DNA from: Mesorhizobium_K sp040049215
GTDB taxonomy: Bacteria; Pseudomonadota; Alphaproteobacteria; Rhizobiales; Rhizobiaceae
NCBI RefSeq assembly: GCF_040049215.1
Contig: NZ_JBDZDN010000002.1
Location: forward strand, 496,001-560,000
Direction of reading: 5' to 3'
Length of the DNA: 64,000 bases
The notes beneath the pieces are model-generated. The model searched no databases. It saw only the letters and a list, made by a program, of their open reading frames with translations, and had not been told where the DNA came from. The translations under genes were made by a program, and so were the position numbers. Of this stretch, positions 1-6,913 are shown in pieces (the stretch's first letter is position 1; each line of letters begins with the position of its first letter).

Positions 1-121
1 GCCTAGCCCAGCCATCGCTCACCCGGAAACCCGTATCGGCGAACCGCCGCCATTGAAGGCCTGTCACTTTGCTCAACTTGTCGCGGGGCACAAATACCGG
101 CTTTGTGTAGGGCTTCCTCAT
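1..121 (-). CDS. Partial small peptide with a lasso/RiPP-type leader (cut by window edge)
   Basis: An ATG at 119-121 opens a frame that runs off the left edge after 40 codons. It begins MRKPYTKPVFVPRDKLSKVT. The pattern Y-x-x-P, a hydrophobic pair, then L-x-x-V-T matches the leader of lasso-type RiPP precursors, in which YxxP binds the B1/RRE protein. The following residues (G L Q W R R F A D ...) place an acidic residue 8-9 positions after the Thr, as a macrolactam ring would need. Position 1 of the core would be Leu or Gly, and no strong ribosome binding site is seen. Any B/C processing genes would lie left of the window. Identity is inferred from the leader pattern alone; it could be an unrelated small protein. 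Confidence 0.35.
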   Translation of the reverse strand, partial: MRKPYTKPVFVPRDKLSKVTGLQWRRFADTGFRVSDGWAR

Positions 122-364
122 AGGCCGTCTCAAATGACACGTGGCGGCCCGACCGTAGGAGTCGCGGGTGGGGTACGATCGGGCCTAACCGGAAGCCTCG
201 ATCCCCCCGGCTAACAATTCAGCATCTGCCGATTTTCGGAAAGTTCAAGGCATAGCCTGATATGGGGCCGCGAGCCAGGCAAGCAGCCCCCCCGATCCAC
301 GGCCGCGGCGGCGGCGACAAGCCCAATTGAAGGCTGTGAGGCGGCCGCTGATTGCTAACGGAGA

Positions 365-604
365 CTAGGACGCAAAGTATTTTGCGACCGCAAGGCCGAT
401 CCCCAATCCCAGGATCAGCCAGATGGCCTGGTCAATGTGCGAAAGCCTCTTGTCGATCCGGCCCAGCACCTGGTTGTTGAGCGCAAGATAGTCGTGGACT
501 TGCCGCATGTAGAGCACTTCGACCATGCGGCCCCCGTCTGACTCCAGCAGCTTGGCCAAGGCTTTATCAATCTTCTCTGGATCGTGCTCGTCGGATCCCG
601 GCAT
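365..604 (-). CDS. Small membrane-anchored hypothetical protein
   Basis: 79 residues starting MPGSDEHDPEK. The ATG at 602-604 is preceded by a run of seven G (complement of 611-617), a good ribosome binding site at about 6 nt, so I prefer it to the upstream TTG. The first 50 residues are charged and probably helical. Residues 60-76 (AIWLILGLGIGLAVAKY) form one C-terminal transmembrane helix ending in a short tail. This looks like a small tail-anchored protein of the kind common in Rhizobiales accessory regions. I do not recognise a named family and propose no function. Confidence 0.55.
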   Translation of the reverse strand: MPGSDEHDPEKIDKALAKLLESDGGRMVEVLYMRQVHDYLALNNQVLGRIDKRLSHIDQAIWLILGLGIGLAVAKYFAS

Positions 605-675
605 CACACACCCCCCCAATGTCGCGCCATGTACGTCGCGCCGAGTGTCGCAGGAAAGCGGCGGCGCGCAAGCGC

Positions 676-840
676 CTACATCTCGTTGTTGTCGATGATG
701 CCGCCTTCGCCCTCGGTGGGCTGCACGGGCGCTTTCGCCGCCTTCCGCAGCCTCACGCCGGCGCCGCAGCCATTTCTTCCGGGATGAACTCGACGCCGGG
801 GCCGGCCAAGGATTGACGGGCCGCTATCCAGTCAAGGGCG
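676..840 (-). pseudogene. Frameshifted C-terminal remnant of a small XRE-type regulator
   Basis: On the minus strand, one frame reads ...SLAGPGVEFIPEE and hits a stop. A one-base shift after GAA GAA restores N-G-C-G-A-G-V-R-L-R-K-A-A-K and then a tail ending GGIIDNNEM. Rhizobial small helix-turn-helix proteins typically end 'AAGVEFIPENGGGAGVRLRK', so this is most simply the last part of such a gene with one A lost and the N-terminal DNA-binding part missing. No start codon serves it. The stretch between the flanking genes contains nothing else I can support. Confidence 0.5.
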
Positions 841-912
841 GGGCGCTTGATGTGGCTTTTGCATTAGGTCTGAGCATAACATAAGGTTGCGCCCTTCCTC
901 AGGGGGAAGGCG

Positions 913-1116
913 ATGCCGCGTGGTATAGCAAGCCCCAAGCAGTTGGCGATGATGGAGAAGGTGCTCGCCGCCTACTGCGCAGCGCACAACGTCACCAATC
1001 CCATTGAACGCGACGACTTGGCGATGCTCATCCTGGAATTGTTCGATATGGGCTCACGCGAGGAAGAAGCGCTGCTGGCCGAGCTTATAAAACGCCGACC
1101 TATGCCAGCCACATAA
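913..1116 (+). CDS. Conserved rhizobial hypothetical protein
   Basis: 67 residues starting MPRGIASPKQLAMMEKVL, preceded by a strong purine-rich stretch (AGGGGGAAGG). It resembles a family of small rhizobial proteins with the shape 'M.RG.AS.KQL..M..VL..YC..HNI......RE..A..I..LF..G', predicted all-helical and cytosolic, of unknown function. This conservation pattern favours it over the overlapping minus-strand open frame at 972-1289. No clear partner lies beside it. Confidence 0.6.
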   Translation: MPRGIASPKQLAMMEKVLAAYCAAHNVTNPIERDDLAMLILELFDMGSREEEALLAELIKRRPMPAT

Positions 1117-1285
1117 CCAGCCCCAATTGCAGCGGCCGCGGCAACGGCGCCAGCCAAGAAGCCGAGCTTCGTGCAAAGCGGGAACGGCGACGATCTTTCC
1201 TGATCCGACACGGATGAACGCTCGCGGCTGATGCCCAATCGGCGGCAGGCTGTCGGGCAGGATGAATTAGGAGCCGCGCGCCGGT

Positions 1286-1651
1286 TCACCCAACCTTTTT
1301 GACGGCTGTCCTTTTTGCAGATGGCTTGGTGGCGGGGCGGGGGCTTTTCCAGGTCTTCGCAAGGGCTTTCGCCGCGGCCGCCTTGGCAGGCATCTTCGTG
1401 CTCGCAGGACGATCAGGAGAGGCATTTGCCGGGACCACCGCTACAACTTTTTCAACGGCGGCCGCCATCATCTCAGCCATCTTTGCTTGCTGCTGTTCCG
1501 CCAACTCCGCAAACCTCGCAAGATTCGACGGATCTTCCTGGTCTTGACGTCGTTTCAGCGGCATTTTCCTGTCGTGGCTTTTCAGCGCCAGGAAAATACC
1601 GGCTGCCCCCACTATCGGGAGCGCAAGCAATACCCAATTCAGACCATTCAT
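1286..1651 (-). CDS. Membrane-anchored protein with Ala/Lys-rich tail
   Basis: 121 residues. Residues 3-24 (GLNWVLLALPIVGAAGIFLALK) form a single N-terminal transmembrane helix. A short charged helical section follows (about 35-70), then a long low-complexity tail rich in Ala, Lys and Pro ending KRTAVKKVG, which resembles nucleic-acid- or polyanion-binding tails. Its ATG overlaps the stop codon of the upstream gene (ATGA, 1648-1651), so the two are probably co-translated. Family not recognised. Confidence 0.5.
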   Translation of the reverse strand: MNGLNWVLLALPIVGAAGIFLALKSHDRKMPLKRRQDQEDPSNLARFAELAEQQQAKMAEMMAAAVEKVVAVVPANASPDRPASTKMPAKAAAAKALAKTWKSPRPATKPSAKRTAVKKVG

Positions 1652-1893
1652 TTATCGAGCTCGGTTAGCTTTTCATCAGCCGCTACGTGCAAACTATAGG
1701 ACAGAACGGAACTCACCGCAAAAACGATGCATGCTGCAATGAAATTTGACGTCGGGATCGTCTCGAAGACCAAGGCAGCGACTATCGGCGTCAGCATTCC
1801 GATCGAAAAGAATGCGAGCGCCAGGCCGTTCATAAACGTAGCGCGCAATTTGATCCGTTCAACCGAGCCCGCAGTGAAAGACGCTGCCGCCAC
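1648..1893 (-). CDS. Small two-helix membrane protein
   Basis: 81 residues from a GTG start at 1891-1893. I chose this start because the complement of 1899-1906 gives AAAGGGGG about 6-7 nt upstream; the longer frame to 2031 has no such support and an unlikely Cys/Pro-rich beginning. The protein has two hydrophobic segments (NGLALAFFSIGMLTPIVAAL and NFIAACIVFAVSSVLSY), so it should sit in the inner membrane as a hairpin. It is coupled by a 4-base overlap to the Ala/Lys-rich anchored protein downstream. No family recognised. Confidence 0.5.
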   Translation of the reverse strand: MAAASFTAGSVERIKLRATFMNGLALAFFSIGMLTPIVAALVFETIPTSNFIAACIVFAVSSVLSYSLHVAADEKLTELDK

Positions 1894-2255
1894 CCTATTC
1901 CCCCTTTGGTTAGCTGCCGGTCTCAGCAGAATGCGCCAATCGCGTGGCGGCAGAGTTTCGCAGCACAGTCGAGGCGGCGCAAGCGCGCAGCCGAACGAAG
2001 CTGACAAAAGTCTAAAAATGCCAGTTTGCATGATCTTTCAATATAAATAAGGCAAACGGGCATATCGAAAAGGCGAAAGCGCCTCTTATGTCAAGGATGG
2101 TAAGCGAATACGCCTATTATAGAACTGGGAGAAATTGCGAAAACGCCTAGCGACCATGTAAAATAAACTTACATAGACCGCTGGACTCGTCGGGAGACTC
2201 ACGCCATGCTTGTCGTGTCGCGCGTTGGACGCGATGCAACTAAAGGGGTCGGAAA

Positions 2256-2540
2256 ATGAATATTCAAACTGACGCTGTAGCACCCGTCCAGGCAGAAACC
2301 TGGACCTTTGAGATAGGCCAAATGGTCACGCACAAAGACCAGCCAATGCCGTCGCTAGTTATCGGACGTGTAGAGACGACCAAGGGAGATGAGATTTACG
2401 GCGTGCGCAGTTTTGCCGACGTGGATCCTTGGCGGGATAGGATGATGCTTGCCGAGGCGCTGGTCCCGATGGATGACGATCACCCGGACTGGAACGGATG
2501 CCTGCTGGCAGGCACGCCGCTAGACCCGCGCGTCGGCTAA
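2256..2540 (+). CDS. Hypothetical cytosolic protein
   Basis: 94 residues beginning MNIQTDAVAPVQAETWTFEI. There is no signal peptide or membrane segment. The middle (QMVTHKDQPMPSLVIGRVETTKGDEIYGVRSF) looks like a short beta-rich domain and the end is acidic and Pro/Gly-rich. The gene is followed 17 nt later by a strong terminator, so it is a monocistronic unit. I do not recognise the family. Confidence 0.55.
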   Translation: MNIQTDAVAPVQAETWTFEIGQMVTHKDQPMPSLVIGRVETTKGDEIYGVRSFADVDPWRDRMMLAEALVPMDDDHPDWNGCLLAGTPLDPRVG

Positions 2541-2556
2541 ACCCACCCGTCACGAG

Positions 2557-2578
2557 AAGCCCGCTTCGGCGGGCTTTT
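2557..2578 (+). terminator. Rho-independent terminator
   Basis: An 8-bp perfect stem (AAGCCCGC / GCGGGCTT) with a TTCG tetraloop and trailing T residues closes the gene ending at 2540. Confidence 0.85.
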
Positions 2579-2637
2579 GGTTTGTGCCGCAGGCGAGAAG
2601 GTGTCAGTCTCGCAATGTCAACTTGGGTACCCCTCTA

Positions 2638-2919
2638 ATGGCTATCGTACATGTGGTCGATTCTCGTGGACCCGCAGATGTCTTGGTCTACGTCTCTGAA
2701 TCTAGAAGCGTTGCCGATCTTCTGGTCTGCAAGGTTGACTCAAGAGGGCCGGCTTCGAATGACGATGGCTTGTGGTGTTTCATTGACTCACGGGGACCAG
2801 CGTCGTCGCTGATACACTTTGTCGACTCGCGCAGCGTTGCCGACTTGATAATTTGCTACGTGACTTCAAGGGGAGTTGCGGGCTGGCGGCGAGATCACAG
2901 GCTCAAGGGCAAGCTTTAG
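2638..2919 (+). CDS. Probable 7(1) septoil-knot family protein (DUF6150-like)
   Basis: 93 residues from the ATG at 2638 (the frame stays open to 2584, but the repeat begins at this Met). The whole protein is a six-fold short repeat: DSRGPADVLVYV, ESRSVADLLVCKV, DSRGPAS...LWCFI, DSRGPASSLIHFV, DSRSVADLIICYV, then TSRGVAGWRRDH. The order ADhhVhhV / ADLhVhhV / A...W.F / A..I.FV / ADLIhhhV / AGW..xH matches my memory of the small bacterial 7(1) septoil-knot proteins, a beta-rich fold tied in the most complex protein knot known. Their role is unknown. The adjacent repeats use different synonymous codons, so they have been kept at protein level. Confidence 0.6.
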   Translation: MAIVHVVDSRGPADVLVYVSESRSVADLLVCKVDSRGPASNDDGLWCFIDSRGPASSLIHFVDSRSVADLIICYVTSRGVAGWRRDHRLKGKL

Positions 2920-3064
2920 AAGCCTCTAGTAGCCCTACATTCGTCCAACAAACTTCAACCGACCGCAGATTTGCGCACTTCTCATCCCATCATACATGGG
3001 AAGAGCTGCGATGGTCATTGCCCCTCTCCCGCCTTGCAGGGGAGGTGCCTGCGCAACTGCCGCG

Positions 3065-4075
3065 TTATTCCTTCGGCGGCTCGGCGGGAACCGGCGCGGT
3101 GCCGAAGCCGGACAGGTTCTTCGCCCTGACGCGCGGGCGGAAGGCACGGCCGGGTTCGGGCGCGCGGCGCAGCGCCGGATGCACCACCGGCTCCTTCGGC
3201 TTGAAGGCGTATTCCTTCAGCAGGGCGAAATAGCCGGGAAACACATAGCCGTTGTTCATCGCGATCCACTGCTCGCGCTTGTCGCGGAAAAGCTTCGGCA
3301 GCCTGTACCAGGCGACGTTCGGGCTCTTGTGGTGCACGAGGTGCAGATTGTTGTTGAGGAACAGCAAGGCGAGCGGCGAGCGCTCGATGATGATGGTGCG
3401 CCCGTCGGGCCGCTCGGACCACTGATGCTCGGCGAAGGTGCGCACCGAGATCAGCGACTGGCCGAGCCAGACCGGCACGAGGACGTAGAGCCAGAGCGGG
3501 ATGCCGAAGCCGATCTGGACGAGCGGCAGAACGATGGCGAGACCGGCCGCATGCAGCAGCCAGGCCTTGCGAACGGCCCCGTCGCCGCCCGCGATCATCT
3601 TCGCTTCGGTGGCGAGGAAGCCAGCGTTCGCCAGCGGCGGCCCGATGAGGAAGCGTCCGATCATCGTGTTGTTCAGTTTCAGAATAACCTTCAGCGCCGC
3701 CGGAAGCTCATCATGGTGCCACAGCGCGCGATAGTAGCTCTCGGGATCGTCGAACGGATCCGTCAGGCGCTCGTCGGCATGGTGGCGCAGGTGCAGCGCC
3801 TTGAAGCGGCGAAACGGATAGACGAGGCCGATCGGCAGGCCGACCAGCAGTTCGTTGATCCAGCCCTTGCGCGTCGGATGACCGTGCGCTGCCTCATGCA
3901 TCAGCGACGACTGCATGGCCAGCACCACGCCGAGAACGACAAGCGCGGTTATGGGATAGGTTGGGAAAAAGACCGCTGCCCCCACCCAGGCAGCGTAACA
4001 AGTGATGATGAGAAAGACCGTCGGCCATTCGATGGCCTGGATTTTTCTGCGATCGCCCCGCTTTTTTTCTGGCAT
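3065..4075 (-). CDS. Membrane fatty acid desaturase-family protein
   Basis: 336 residues from the ATG at 4073-4075 (a GTG at 4087 would add four). The protein has paired hydrophobic segments at about 20-60, 80-95 and 160-200. It carries three histidine boxes for a di-iron centre: HEAAHGH (60-66), HLRHH (95-99) and HLVHH (about 250). These fit the membrane desaturase/hydroxylase superfamily acting on acyl lipids or carotenoids; the substrate cannot be read from sequence. The C-terminal 40 residues are basic and Pro-rich. It is divergent from the XRE regulator at 4296, with palindromes between them. Confidence 0.85.
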   Translation of the reverse strand: MPEKKRGDRRKIQAIEWPTVFLIITCYAAWVGAAVFFPTYPITALVVLGVVLAMQSSLMHEAAHGHPTRKGWINELLVGLPIGLVYPFRRFKALHLRHHADERLTDPFDDPESYYRALWHHDELPAALKVILKLNNTMIGRFLIGPPLANAGFLATEAKMIAGGDGAVRKAWLLHAAGLAIVLPLVQIGFGIPLWLYVLVPVWLGQSLISVRTFAEHQWSERPDGRTIIIERSPLALLFLNNNLHLVHHKSPNVAWYRLPKLFRDKREQWIAMNNGYVFPGYFALLKEYAFKPKEPVVHPALRRAPEPGRAFRPRVRAKNLSGFGTAPVPAEPPKE

Positions 4076-4146
4076 GCCCTCGACCACTGCCCCCAGTTAG
4101 CCGGAATCTCACGATTCCTGACAGCATTGTGTCAGGAGAGTTGGCC

Positions 4147-4222
4147 TGTCTCAACGAGACAACGCGCACAAACTGTAGATTTTGCGCACCAAAATCCTCA
4201 TGTGTTATACATTGTGAACACA
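4147..4222. promoter_or_regulatory. Three consecutive palindromes in the divergent desaturase/XRE promoter
   Basis: TGTCTC-AAC-GAGACA (4147-4161), GATTTTG-CGCAC-CAAAATC (4178-4196) and TGTGTT-N10-AACACA (4201-4222) lie in the 220-base gap between the divergent genes. All have perfect arms. They are candidate operators, most simply for the XRE regulator beside them. Confidence 0.5.
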
Positions 4223-4295
4223 TACAGGGATTCATGTTCCCCCAGAGCTTTGTTCTCGCTGGGTAAAGGGAAATCGAATCCGGATCGGAGCGGAT

Positions 4296-5165
4296 ATGGA
4301 CAAGCGCGATCTCTCGAGCGTCTTCCGCGATCGTCTGAAGCTGCTGCTGCAGCGCTCGGACCAGAACCAGTCGGCCTTTGCCGCCGCGGTTGGCATCGAC
4401 CGCTCTGCCCTGTCGCAGCTGCTGTCGGGCGCCTCGACCCGCCTGCCGCGGGCCGAGACGCTGCTCAACATCGCGGCCGAGAACAAGGTGTCGCTCGACT
4501 GGCTGCTGGGACTTAGCCAGAATGAAGGCTTGACCGGCGAAATACGGCAAAGCCTGGAGATCGAGGAGGCTTCGGGCGGCTTCGAGCGCACCCTCATCGC
4601 CAAATGGCATGCCGAGGCTGCCGGGACGAAGATCCGCTACGTGCCGGCCGGCATCCCCGACTTGCTTCGGACCCAGGCGCTGATCGACTACGAGGCCGAC
4701 ATTTCCAACCGGAGCCGGGAAATCCAGGCCGACGAAACCCATTTCCGCATCGACTACAACCGGCGGCCGGAGACCGACATGGAGGTCTGCATGCCCAGTC
4801 ATACGCTCGACATCTTCGCACGCGGACTGGGCGTCTGGAGCGGCTTCCCCGAGAATGAACGCCGCGAGCAGCTCAACCACATGGCCGAGCTGCTCGACGA
4901 CCTTTACCCGACCTTCCGGCTGTTTCTCTATGACGGGCGGCTGCGTTATTCCGTGCCCTACACGATCTTCGGCCCCTACCGCGCGGCGATCTATGTCGGC
5001 GACATGTATCTGGTGCTCTACGCCACGGAGCCTATCCGCACCCTGACGCGGCACTTCGACAATTTGATCCGGGCGGCCGACGTCAACGCGCATGAGGCGG
5101 CTGCCCATGCCAGGATGCTTGCCGAGGCCGATTTCAGCGTCCCGCCGCCGCAACCGGATCGTTGA
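4296..5165 (+). CDS. XRE-family transcriptional regulator with large C-terminal sensor domain
   Basis: 289 residues. Residues 8-70 form a lambda-repressor-type helix-turn-helix (FAAAVGIDRSALSQLLSG as the recognition region). The remaining ~210 residues form a globular, probably ligand-sensing domain with hydrophobic strands around 190-250. No TM segments. It starts 208 nt from the divergent desaturase gene and ends 60 nt before bmt, so it may control the desaturase, itself, or bmt. Length and architecture fit one-domain-HTH regulators with PAS-like sensors, but I cannot name the ligand. Confidence 0.75.
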   Translation: MDKRDLSSVFRDRLKLLLQRSDQNQSAFAAAVGIDRSALSQLLSGASTRLPRAETLLNIAAENKVSLDWLLGLSQNEGLTGEIRQSLEIEEASGGFERTLIAKWHAEAAGTKIRYVPAGIPDLLRTQALIDYEADISNRSREIQADETHFRIDYNRRPETDMEVCMPSHTLDIFARGLGVWSGFPENERREQLNHMAELLDDLYPTFRLFLYDGRLRYSVPYTIFGPYRAAIYVGDMYLVLYATEPIRTLTRHFDNLIRAADVNAHEAAAHARMLAEADFSVPPPQPDR

Positions 5166-5171
5166 CGTCAC

Positions 5172-5197
5172 ATAAAGACTTCTTTATATCGTTATCT
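5172..5197. promoter_or_regulatory. Operator upstream of bmt (ATAAAGA-N2-TCTTTAT)
   Basis: A palindrome ATAAAGA-CT-TCTTTAT (5172-5187) plus eight flanking bases is identical, in inverted orientation, to 22917-22942 in front of the methyl-H4folate transferase. It lies 29 nt before the bmt start. Its shape resembles ArsR-family SAM/SAH-responsive operators (SahR/SamR type) that I recall from Rhizobiales methionine genes. Confidence 0.7.
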
Positions 5198-5225
5198 GAA
5201 CTCATTGCCTCGAAAGCCCAATTCC

Positions 5226-6248
5226 ATGACCAATCCCATCGACGCGCTGCTTGCCGAGAAAGGCGTCCTGCTCGCCGACGGCGCAACCGGCACCAACCTC
5301 TTCAACATGGGGCTGGAATCCGGCGAGGCGCCCGAACTCTGGAACGAGACCGCGCCGGAGAAGATCGCCGCGCTGCACCAGAATTTCGTCGATGCGGGCG
5401 CCGACATCATCCTCACCAACTCCTTCGGCGGCACAAGGCAGCGGCTGAAGCTGCACAATGCAGAGGGGCGCGTGCACGAGCTGAACAGGCGCGCCGCCGA
5501 GATCGCGCGCGCGGTCGCCGACAAGGCCGGCCGCAAGGTGATCGTCGCGGGCTCGGTCGGCCCGACCGGCGAGTTGCTCGAGCCGCTCGGCGCCATGACC
5601 TATGACGAGGCGGTCGACGCTTTCGCCGAGCAGATCGCCGGCCTCAAGGAGGGCGGCGCCGAGATCGCGTGGATCGAGACTATGTCGGCGCCGGCCGAGG
5701 CCAAGGCTGCGGCGGCGGCCGCGATCAGGATCGGACTGCCCTACACCTATACCTTCTCCTTCGACACGGCGGGCCGCTCGATGATGGGACTGGCGCCGAA
5801 AGACGTGCACCACGTCGCCGAAGGACTGTCCGAAAAGGCCGTCGCGTTCGGCGCGAATTGCGGCGTCGGCGCTTCGGACATCCTGTCCTCGCTGCTCGAC
5901 ATCAGCGCGGCGAAGCCGGAGGCGACAATCATCGTCAAGGGCAATTGCGGCATCCCCGAATTCCGCGGCACGGAGATCCATTATTCCGGAACGCCGGAGC
6001 TCATGTCGGACTATGTGCGGCTGGCGGTCGACGCTGGCGCAAAAATCGTCGGCGGCTGTTGCGGCACCTCGTTCGCACACCTCGCGGCGATGAGGAAGGC
6101 ACTCGACGCACATAAGAAGGCAGAGCGTCCGACCGTCGAGACGATCGTTTCGCGCATCGGCCCGCTGCGCAACAAGACGGCCGACCAGAGCGGCGGGACC
6201 GGCGAGACGAGCGAAGCGCGGCGCGAACGCCGCCGCGCGCGGGCCTGA
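5226..6248 (+). CDS. bmt: Zinc-dependent homocysteine S-methyltransferase (betaine-homocysteine methyltransferase type)
   Basis: 340 residues from the ATG at 5226 (MTNPIDALLAEKGVLLADGA). One homocysteine-binding barrel: GATGTNLF near the N-terminus, and the three zinc ligands C212 (ANCGVG) and C278/C279 (GGCCGTS). The enzyme transfers a methyl group to homocysteine to make methionine in the cytosol. The donor may be glycine betaine (Bmt). It may instead be a separate methyl-corrinoid protein, as this length equals the homocysteine domain of MetH and the operator is shared with the methyl-H4folate transferase at 22960. The last 30 residues are Arg/Gly-rich. The start was set by alignment to the family; no clear ribosome binding site precedes it. 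Confidence 0.88.
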   Translation: MTNPIDALLAEKGVLLADGATGTNLFNMGLESGEAPELWNETAPEKIAALHQNFVDAGADIILTNSFGGTRQRLKLHNAEGRVHELNRRAAEIARAVADKAGRKVIVAGSVGPTGELLEPLGAMTYDEAVDAFAEQIAGLKEGGAEIAWIETMSAPAEAKAAAAAAIRIGLPYTYTFSFDTAGRSMMGLAPKDVHHVAEGLSEKAVAFGANCGVGASDILSSLLDISAAKPEATIIVKGNCGIPEFRGTEIHYSGTPELMSDYVRLAVDAGAKIVGGCCGTSFAHLAAMRKALDAHKKAERPTVETIVSRIGPLRNKTADQSGGTGETSEARRERRRARA

Positions 6249-6254
6249 TCGGAC

Positions 6255-6716
6255 TCAGAAACCTCCAGCCTTGCTGCTAGTCACCGCGTCGCTCAGCACG
6301 CGGTGATAACGTTCTTCCTGTTCTTCCAGCCAGAGATAGCCCTGCGGCCAGCTCGCCGGATCGGTGACGGGCAGCGGCAGGTTGCTGATGTAACAGCAGC
6401 CCACATAGCCCGGCAGACTGGCGCCGAGCGCTTCGCCGAGCTGGGGCTCGTAGGCGGCCAACCGGTTCACGGTCGTGGCCCAGCGCTCCCCGCGCTGTCC
6501 CCTGACGAACAGGCCGACGCTGCGGTTGGTCAGATAGAGCGACAGCACGAGATCGTCCGTCACCCGGCGCCAGCGCGAATAGAGGCTGCCGTGCTCAATG
6601 CGGACGCCCTCCCGGCGGACGATATAGCCGTTCCAGAACGCCTTTATTTCCGGCGCGGAGATCGCGCGCAGTTCGCCGCGCGCGATATCCCATTCGTCAA
6701 GGTTGCCGTTCGGCAT
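6255..6716 (-). CDS. Hypothetical protein
   Basis: 153 residues (MPNGNLDEWDIARGELRAIS), convergent with bmt and ending only 6 nt from its stop. Soluble, no signal peptide. It contains short alternating strands and helices, e.g. LVLSLYLTNRSVGLFVRGQRGERW (about 56-79), suggesting a small restriction-endonuclease-like or NTF2-like fold, but this is only an impression. The codon usage matches the neighbours, so I believe it is a real gene of unknown role. Confidence 0.55.
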   Translation of the reverse strand: MPNGNLDEWDIARGELRAISAPEIKAFWNGYIVRREGVRIEHGSLYSRWRRVTDDLVLSLYLTNRSVGLFVRGQRGERWATTVNRLAAYEPQLGEALGASLPGYVGCCYISNLPLPVTDPASWPQGYLWLEEQEERYHRVLSDAVTSSKAGGF

Positions 6717-6810
6717 TGGCCAGCCTCTTGTCTATGAGAGGCGATACATACCCAAATTGGCGGACAATGCGCAGGAGGGGACCTGACGCTCCTGACATTG
6801 GACACGAGAA

Positions 6811-6840
6811 AGGCCGGCGGAGATCGCTCTCCGCCGGCCT
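6811..6840 (-). terminator. Long perfect hairpin downstream of the VWA gene
   Basis: A 13-bp perfect stem (AGGCCGGCGGAGA / TCTCCGCCGGCCT) with a TCGC loop lies 73 nt after the stop of the VWA gene. Read on the minus strand it is followed by TTTCTCG, a weak T tract. Confidence 0.6.
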
Positions 6841-6913
6841 GCCTCACCCGCCCATCGGTCATGCCCCCGCTACAATCGGCCCCCCGATCGAAAGGACATG
6901 CCCGTCATCGCCA

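Noticed and set aside
972..1289. Minus-strand frame with a hydrophobic stretch (FLAGAVAAAAAIGAGYVAGIG)
   Set aside because: It overlaps the better-supported rhizobial gene at 913-1116 and has a Ser/Arg-rich shadow-like remainder. The hydrophobic part could still be a real small peptide.
2071..2084. Short hairpin AGGCG-AAAG-CGCCT near 2.07 kb
   Set aside because: Only a 5-bp stem with a weak T tract on the minus strand, and no gene ends there.
1..3000. Mobile element or prophage origin of the left end
   Set aside because: Small unusual genes and a remnant suggest it, but I see no integrase, transposase, att site or terminal repeats.
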